From positions 1 through 64,000 of the forward strand of contig JALXCZ010000048.1 in the NCBI GenBank assembly GCA_026990595.1: a DNA stretch of 64,000 nucleotides. Direction: 5' to 3'. Source of the DNA: Sulfurovum sp. (GTDB taxonomy: Bacteria; Campylobacterota; Campylobacteria; Campylobacterales; Sulfurovaceae). Positions 57,851-64,000 of the stretch are shown here, in pieces. The stretch's first letter is position 1; every line of letters starts with the position of its first letter. Made by a program: the position numbers and the translations under genes. Below the pieces are notes generated by a model. The model was given only the letters and a program-made list of their open reading frames with translations. It searched no databases and was not told where the DNA came from.

Positions 57851-58495
57851 ATGAAACTTGAAAATGAAGATGCGTTAGATGATCTGGTCATCTGCCATAA
57901 GTGTCATACGCTCCATAAAGAGATCACTATACAGGACGGTTCTAAGGCATGCTGCCGGGAATGCAAGACTGTGCTTTACAGATATGATAGTAAACTTGCA
58001 GAACACGGTTTGGCATTGAGTATTGCAGCATTGATCTTTTTTGCATTGGCAAATTTCTTCCCTCTGGTCAAGATAGAAATACTGGGACATGAACAGTTCA
58101 TTACGATACCCAAGACCTTTGTGAGTCTTTTTGATAACGGATTTTATATTGTAGGATTACTGTGTGCATTTCTGATCTTTATTTTTCCCTTGATGACATT
58201 TTTTATCTATATATTTCTTTTTTTACTTTTAAAACTGAAAACAGGAGAGAAGTTGAGTAAGGAGCTGTTGATACTGCTTTCACATATCACTCCATGGAGC
58301 ATGAGTGATATTTTTCTTATCAGTATACTGGTGGCACTGGTAAAGCTTATAGGATATGCTCAGATACATATGGGGATCGCTTTTTGGGCATTAATCTTAT
58401 TTGTACTGTTCGATCTTTATATAACAAAAACAATACACATTTCTGAAATATGGATGCTGAGAAAAAGAATATTTTTAGAAGAGAAGTGTCAATGA
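57851..58495 (+). CDS. pqiA: Paraquat-inducible protein A family (first copy)
   Basis: CHKCHTLHKE...CCRECKTVL; ALANFFPLVKIEILG; ITPWSMSDIFLISILVALVKL. Confidence 0.92.
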   Translation: MKLENEDALDDLVICHKCHTLHKEITIQDGSKACCRECKTVLYRYDSKLAEHGLALSIAALIFFALANFFPLVKIEILGHEQFITIPKTFVSLFDNGFYIVGLLCAFLIFIFPLMTFFIYIFLFLLLKLKTGEKLSKELLILLSHITPWSMSDIFLISILVALVKLIGYAQIHMGIAFWALILFVLFDLYITKTIHISEIWMLRKRIFLEEKCQ

Positions 58496-59091
58496 TAGAA
58501 GTCAAAGAAGATGAACTGCTGCGCTGCCCTGTCTGTGAAGCAGTGAATATAGACAAGGGCAAAGAGAATGTATGTCGCAGATGCGGATCACATATTTACA
58601 AGCACCGGACGTTTCAAACAGAGAAGAGTTGGGCATATCTTATCACAGCGATCATTGCCTATATTCCAGCCAATCTTTATCCGATGCTTATTACCAAAAA
58701 ATTTGGAGCAACCCAGGGCAGTACGATACTTGGCGGTGTGATCATGCTGTGGGAACACGGATCCTACCCTATAGCGGCGATCATCTTTTTTGCATCTATC
58801 GTTATACCGGTGTTAAAATTCCTTATCTTGTTTTATTTGTTAATTAGTGTAAAATACCCTATAGGAAAAGACAGGAAAGTCAATAAACATAAACTTTACT
58901 ATATGACAGAAGTGGCAGGTCCGTGGTCAATGATAGATGTTTTTGTTGTGGCTATATTGGCAGCATTGATACATTTGGCAAATATCGAGATTGTTGCAGG
59001 TACGGCAGCCACTGCTTTTGCCCTCTCGGTCTTTTTTACACTGTTGGCGGCACATGCCTTTGATACACGACTCATAAAGGAAAACAGATAA
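58492..59091 (+). CDS. pqiA: Paraquat-inducible protein A family (second copy)
   Basis: RCPVCEAVN...CRRCGSHIY; ANLYPMLIT; GPWSMIDVFVVAILAALIHL; start taken at MIEVKED. Confidence 0.92.
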   Translation: MIEVKEDELLRCPVCEAVNIDKGKENVCRRCGSHIYKHRTFQTEKSWAYLITAIIAYIPANLYPMLITKKFGATQGSTILGGVIMLWEHGSYPIAAIIFFASIVIPVLKFLILFYLLISVKYPIGKDRKVNKHKLYYMTEVAGPWSMIDVFVVAILAALIHLANIEIVAGTAATAFALSVFFTLLAAHAFDTRLIKENR

Positions 59092-59092
59092 G

Positions 59093-60733
59093 ATGTCTCA
59101 AGAAATACCGGAAATAGAAGAATCAACCAAATTTAATTTTATTACTTCTATATGGATCGTTCCGTTCATTGCACTGCTTATCGCAGGATGGCTGGCATAT
59201 CAATATTACTCTGAGTTAGGACCCCAGATCAGGATCACTTTTCCCAAGAATGAAGGACTGCAGGCAGGTCAAAGTCATATTAAATACAGAGATGTACCCA
59301 TTGGTGTGATCAATAAAATCGAGTTGCAGGAAGATGGTGAAGGGGTTGTTGTTGTTGCACGGATGGACAGGAGCGTCACCCCCTATCTGAATGAAAACAG
59401 TAAATTCTGGATAGTCAAACCAGAAGTCGGTGTTTCAGGGATCAGTGGACTGGATACCCTTATCTCAGGTACTTACATCAACATGTTTGCACAAAAGAAC
59501 GGTAACTATAAAGAGAATTTTGCAGGACTGGATCATGCCTACCGTAATATCGGTGGAGGTGAGTATTTTGTACTCAATACCCCAAGAGGTGACAGTTCAG
59601 TGAAAGTGGGTACCCCTATCTACTTGAAAAATGTAAAGGTCGGACAGGTTGAATATGTCGTATTGGCACTGGATGATGCCTCTGTGGATGTTATTGTGTT
59701 TATTGATAAACGCTATGTACCCTACATTCATACTGATTCAAAGTTCTGGGTGAGGAGTACCTTGGATGCAGGATTGCAAAACGGTAATCTTGATATTACC
59801 GTAGCACCGGTAACAGACTTGATCCAGGGTGCCATTGAATTTTCAACGACAGGAAAAGAGAGTAACCGCACTGTTCCCAACAGTTTTGTTTTTGAACTCT
59901 ATAAAAATAAAAATATCATCGAAGGGAAAAAAGTAGGGTATGGGGGAAAATATATCAAAACATTCATATTGCATACAGAGGGTTCCCTTGCCAAACTCAA
60001 AGAGAATGCAGCAGTACGGTATGAGGGATTTGAGGTAGGAAAAGTGAAAAAGATCTCACTCTCTTATGAAAGATCTACCCATAAAATGAGAGGTAAAGTA
60101 GTAGTTGATATAGATACCTCTGTGTTTAAAGACAAAAATGACACACAGCACACAGGAGAGGAGAATCTCTATCAGGCAGTCAAAGAGGGACTGCGTGCAC
60201 AGATAGTACCGACAGATATTATTACCGGTATGCTCTATGTGGATCTTGTGTTTGACCGTAATGATACTAGCAGAGTGATCACCAAAGAGGGCAGGTATGC
60301 ATCTTTGCCAACGGTGGGGTACAGTTCCGGAAACATCATGGCAAGTGCAACGAAAATACTGGACAAGATCAACAGGCTTCCTCTTGAAAAGCTTTTGGCA
60401 TCACTGAACAAAGTAGTCGATGAGAGTGCCAAACCTGTAGCAAATGCCAATGCTGTACTGCTTGATCTGAAGAGAAGTGTGGAGAATATCAATAAAATGA
60501 CAAACAAGAGATCGTTTGCAGCTATGCCTGATGAGGTGAACAGAATGTTAAAAGAGTTGACCAGAACACTTCAGACAACCAAAAAAGTAGTCAAAGGGTA
60601 TGACAGTAATTCACTGATCACCAAGCAGCTTTCACAGACACTCAAGATCGTTACTGAGACATCCAAAGAGATGCAGCAGTTTCTGGAAATGTTAAACCGT
60701 AAACCAAACTCACTCATATTTGGAGATCACTAA
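59093..60733 (+). CDS. pqiB: PqiB-type intermembrane transport protein (multiple MCE domains)
   Basis: FITSIWIVPFIALLIAGWLAYQYY; several MCE repeats GLQAGQSHIKYRDVPIGVINKIEL. Confidence 0.93.
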   Translation: MSQEIPEIEESTKFNFITSIWIVPFIALLIAGWLAYQYYSELGPQIRITFPKNEGLQAGQSHIKYRDVPIGVINKIELQEDGEGVVVVARMDRSVTPYLNENSKFWIVKPEVGVSGISGLDTLISGTYINMFAQKNGNYKENFAGLDHAYRNIGGGEYFVLNTPRGDSSVKVGTPIYLKNVKVGQVEYVVLALDDASVDVIVFIDKRYVPYIHTDSKFWVRSTLDAGLQNGNLDITVAPVTDLIQGAIEFSTTGKESNRTVPNSFVFELYKNKNIIEGKKVGYGGKYIKTFILHTEGSLAKLKENAAVRYEGFEVGKVKKISLSYERSTHKMRGKVVVDIDTSVFKDKNDTQHTGEENLYQAVKEGLRAQIVPTDIITGMLYVDLVFDRNDTSRVITKEGRYASLPTVGYSSGNIMASATKILDKINRLPLEKLLASLNKVVDESAKPVANANAVLLDLKRSVENINKMTNKRSFAAMPDEVNRMLKELTRTLQTTKKVVKGYDSNSLITKQLSQTLKIVTETSKEMQQFLEMLNRKPNSLIFGDH

Positions 60734-61293
60734 TGTTAAAAAAATCATGGCTTTTACCTCTATTGCTCATTTTAGGTGGTTGTGTGTCAAGTAACAACTA
60801 TTATGTACTGTCTACAGCTTCACAACCTCTGCATCATTATGCACAAAAACATAGAGTGATCGGTGTAGAGAAGGTTATTGTCCCCAAGTATCTTTTCAAA
60901 CGTGAAATTGCCGTTGCCAAGACTTCAAGTCAGATCACTTTTTTAGACGGTGCAGTATGGGCAGAAGACTTGGATGCCGGGTTGACACAAAGACTTATAG
61001 GGTTTTTGCAAAAAAAGTTCAATCAGCCTAATGTCTATGCCTATCCATGGGGTGTAGAAAGACAGCCTACAGTAAAAGTAAAAGTACAGATCACTCGTTT
61101 CATCGCTCAGGGGGAGAGGGTCTATCTTGATGCCAACTGGGAAGTGGAGAATATACGTACCCATAAACGTAAAGCAAGACTCTTTAGTACAACAGTACCA
61201 ACAAAACGAGATGCCTCAAACATTGTATCTGCGATGGATAGTGCATTTGGCAGATTGGAAAAGGATATTGCAGAAGGGATCAAGGATTTTTGA
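60733..61293 (+). CDS. pqiC: PqiC/YmbA-type outer membrane lipoprotein
   Basis: Lipobox LILGGCVSS; NNYYVLSTASQ; WAEDLDAGLTQRLIGFL. Confidence 0.9.
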   Translation: MLKKSWLLPLLLILGGCVSSNNYYVLSTASQPLHHYAQKHRVIGVEKVIVPKYLFKREIAVAKTSSQITFLDGAVWAEDLDAGLTQRLIGFLQKKFNQPNVYAYPWGVERQPTVKVKVQITRFIAQGERVYLDANWEVENIRTHKRKARLFSTTVPTKRDASNIVSAMDSAFGRLEKDIAEGIKDF

Positions 61294-61334
61294 TCCCTTC
61301 TTGACGGGTAAGTTTTTTTTTGCTATACTTTAAT

Positions 61335-61351
61335 TGACTGACGGTCGGTCA
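61335..61351. promoter_or_regulatory. TetR-type operator candidate
   Basis: TGACTGACGGTCGGTCA near-palindrome in the leader of the tetR gene, next to tgcTATACTtt. Confidence 0.6.
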
Positions 61352-61382
61352 TTTAATAGAACCTCTAGTTGAAAGGGAGAAT

Positions 61383-61982
61383 ATGGCGATTATTGTAGAT
61401 AAGACGCAAAAGAAAAGAGATATCGCGCTAGCCTGTAAAGATCTTATTATCAAAGGTGGAATGCAGGAACCGACTATCTCCAAAATAGCCCAAACAGCAG
61501 GGATAGGTAAAGGTACTTTTTATGAGTATTTTAAAAGTAAAGATGAGCTTCTTTTTGAGTTGGTGAGTATTTTAATGCGTGAGCATAATATCAAGATAGA
61601 AAAGCAACTTGAAAATGCAGAAAATACCAAAGAGAAGATCAAAATATTTTCCGGATTTTTTTATGACAAAGAGAGTGCTGATCTTAGAGTATTATATAAG
61701 ATGTTTACAGGTATATCTCTCTTACATTCACACAAAGAGATGATGGCATTTCAAACAGAATGTTTTGATGCTTATTATCTCTGGTTTGAAAAACTGATAG
61801 AAGAGGGTGTTAAAAATAATGAAATTGCTCCGGAGGCAACAAAAATGGCCAAAGGGATCTTCGCTACGGCGAAGGGGATGTTTATTGCATCTGAGACAAC
61901 ACACAGTATAGTAGATCTAAAAGAGGAGTTAAATAAGTATATCAACACGCTTTTTGAACTTCTCTCTGTAAAAGGACAATAA
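61383..61982 (+). CDS. TetR/AcrR family transcriptional regulator
   Basis: TISKIAQTAGIGKGTFYEYFKSKDELLFEL. Confidence 0.93.
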   Translation: MAIIVDKTQKKRDIALACKDLIIKGGMQEPTISKIAQTAGIGKGTFYEYFKSKDELLFELVSILMREHNIKIEKQLENAENTKEKIKIFSGFFYDKESADLRVLYKMFTGISLLHSHKEMMAFQTECFDAYYLWFEKLIEEGVKNNEIAPEATKMAKGIFATAKGMFIASETTHSIVDLKEELNKYINTLFELLSVKGQ

Positions 61983-63232
61983 TGAGAAGAATAGTATTTG
62001 TTTTTTTTGTGCCGTTTTTTCTTTTTGCACAAAGTTACAGTTTAAAAACATTGATTATCCATGCCCAAAAAAACAATGGGTTAATGAAAGAGAAAGTACT
62101 TAATATACAATCAAAACAAAAAGAGATAGAAGCAGTAAAGAGCGCTTATTGGCCGACGGTTGATGTTGGCGCTGATTATAGTTTTCAGTCCCCTAAGTAT
62201 GTGGTAAGTCCAGGCAGGACAGGCAATGTATTTATTTCTGCAAAGTTGAATCTTTATGATGGTGGCAGGAAAGAAGCTGTTTTACGTGGCAAAGGGTTTG
62301 AGCATGAAGCTTCACTGTTTGAAAAAACTGCTTTTGAAAAGAGTATGACACTGCGGATCGTACGTTACTATTATGCTGCTAAGCAATACGCTGCTACACT
62401 GAAGGCTTTAAAGGTACGTTCCAAAGAACTTAAAGCACAAATAGTACGTATTAGGAAATTTAAACTGACAGGATTGGCAACACAGGAAGAAGTCGACAAG
62501 CTTCAGTCAGCCTATGACAATAACCAATATATGATTGAAAATACAACATTGGCTGTTGAAACCAGTGAAGAGAATCTTAAGCTGATCAGTGGACTCTCAG
62601 CCAAATATTTGAGACGTAATTATTTTATGGAGCCCGGAAACGTACATTTTGAATGGTTTGAAAATATCAAGATACTTCAGGCAAATGCCCATACCATAGA
62701 TGAAAATGCAAAAGCGATAGATGCGGGCTATTTACCACAGGTTAATTTGTCCGATACATATCACAGATCACATTTTAATGATCTGGTCTCTATACCGGGT
62801 GTCGGAGCTGATAGCTTTTTGATGAATCATCAGAACAAAGTAGAAATTTCTATTAATATGCGTATTTTTGATCATGGAAAAATGGCTAAAGAGAGTGAAG
62901 CAGTGAAATACAGGAGATTGGCGCTGCTTTCACGGATAGCTCAGGCAAAGAAAGAACAGAAGATGAACTTTAAATTGGCAAAAAAAGGTTTGAGTACAAC
63001 AAAAGAGAAGATTAAAAGTGCCAAATCTGCACTCAAAGCAGCCACAAGCACTTATAAAGTTTTGAAGCAGAAATTTGAAGCAGGATTGGTCGATGATATT
63101 GCCTATCTTGATGCTTTGACACAGATGACACTTGCCAAAGCAAGCTATAAAGAGACAGTATATGACTATGAAGTGAAGAAGTCGATCTATTACTATTATG
63201 CAGGGAAAGATCCCAAGGAGTTTATCAAATGA
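61982..63232 (+). CDS. TolC family outer membrane efflux protein
   Basis: Signal peptide; YWPTVDVGADYSFQSP; long coiled-coil segments. Confidence 0.9.
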   Translation: MRRIVFVFFVPFFLFAQSYSLKTLIIHAQKNNGLMKEKVLNIQSKQKEIEAVKSAYWPTVDVGADYSFQSPKYVVSPGRTGNVFISAKLNLYDGGRKEAVLRGKGFEHEASLFEKTAFEKSMTLRIVRYYYAAKQYAATLKALKVRSKELKAQIVRIRKFKLTGLATQEEVDKLQSAYDNNQYMIENTTLAVETSEENLKLISGLSAKYLRRNYFMEPGNVHFEWFENIKILQANAHTIDENAKAIDAGYLPQVNLSDTYHRSHFNDLVSIPGVGADSFLMNHQNKVEISINMRIFDHGKMAKESEAVKYRRLALLSRIAQAKKEQKMNFKLAKKGLSTTKEKIKSAKSALKAATSTYKVLKQKFEAGLVDDIAYLDALTQMTLAKASYKETVYDYEVKKSIYYYYAGKDPKEFIK

Positions 63233-63939
63233 GAAGAATATTATGGGGTATAATGCTATTGGTATTGAGCCTTCAGGCAGAAGAAATTTATGCAACATTT
63301 AATGTTGAGGCTGCACAGCATGCTGACTTGGCTTTTGTTTCCAGTGGAACAGTAGAAAAGGTAAATGTGGATGTGGCATCTATAGTTAAAAAAGGAGAGA
63401 TCCTTGCAGAGTTGAATAATGATGACCTCAAGGCCGCGCTGGATATTGCAACTATTGCTCTTAAGTATGCACGTAAAGAGTATGAAAGACAGGTAAAAGT
63501 TAAAAAACTTGTTGATGCTTCGAAATTCGATAGTTATATATTCAGATATGAAAATGCCAAAGCACAGTTTGCATACCAGCAGGCACTCCTTGACAAAACA
63601 CAGCTTAAAGCACCATTTGACGGGGTTATCTACGAAAAAAATCTTGAGGCAGGAGATGCTGTCTCCGGTGCTATGATCCGTACAGTCATGAGAGTACAAA
63701 GTATAAAGAAGAGAAAACTGGTATTGGAGATTGATCAAAAGTATTGGAAAGTGCTTAAAGTTGGTCAGACATTCAACTATAGTATAGATGGTGACAATAC
63801 AAAATACAGTGGTACTCTTTCAAAAATCTATCCTTTTGCAAACAGTGGAAACAGAAAGATAAAAGCGGAAGTGAAAGCCAAGGGCTTTACTCCCGGATTG
63901 TTTGGGAATGGTACTATTCTTCTCCCTGATACAAAGTAG
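63229..63939 (+). CDS. RND/HlyD-type periplasmic adaptor subunit
   Basis: VSSGTVEKVNVDVASIVKKGEILAELNNDDLKAAL; LKAPFDGVIYEKNLEAGDAV. Confidence 0.9.
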   Translation: MRRILWGIMLLVLSLQAEEIYATFNVEAAQHADLAFVSSGTVEKVNVDVASIVKKGEILAELNNDDLKAALDIATIALKYARKEYERQVKVKKLVDASKFDSYIFRYENAKAQFAYQQALLDKTQLKAPFDGVIYEKNLEAGDAVSGAMIRTVMRVQSIKKRKLVLEIDQKYWKVLKVGQTFNYSIDGDNTKYSGTLSKIYPFANSGNRKIKAEVKAKGFTPGLFGNGTILLPDTK

Positions 63940-63949
63940 GACAGGAAGA

Positions 63950-64000
63950 TGTATAAATTAGCTATAAACAGACCTATTGCGACACTGATGTATATCTTTA
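63950..64000 (+). CDS. RND efflux permease, N-terminus only (runs off the right edge)
   Basis: ATG at 63950: MYKLAINRPIATLMYIF, typical RND N-terminus, after the adaptor gene. Confidence 0.75.

Overview
The window looks like a chromosomal segment of a Sulfurovum-like Campylobacterota (Epsilonproteobacteria); this placement rests on gene content and protein style and was not searched. Most of it is housekeeping: rodA, hisS, tmk, coaD, ubiX, ftsK, acnB, speA, cysE, two MCE-type lipid transport clusters (Mla-like and PqiA/A/B/C), and a TetR/TolC/RND efflux locus. There are three tRNA genes: Met-type CAT, Gly-TCC and Leu-CAA. Two accessory regions stand out. (1) About 6.34-16.2 kb is a ~9.9 kb defence island abutting the 3' end of the CAT tRNA and bounded by a 26-bp near-perfect direct repeat of that end. 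It carries hsdR, a GHKL ATPase/PD-(D/E)XK-like protein, fic, hsdM, hsdS and an AbiEii-like toxin module. (2) About 22.4-25.35 kb carries RelE/Phd and BrnT/BrnA modules and a DUF2314-like membrane protein gene flanked by two ~70-bp related palindromes. The strongest unexplained signals are: (a) five tandem 41-bp units between fic and hsdM, each with a covarying TATGNNTA...TANNCATA dyad and joined by CATA-N10-TATG dyads; (b) a 17-bp long-range stem with a duplicated 3' arm in the leader of an uncharacterised CxxC protein gene at 46.93-47.04 kb, suggesting a switchable structured RNA; (c) the paired, attC-reminiscent palindromes around the DUF2314-like gene. All homology calls are by reading the sequence; no searches were run.
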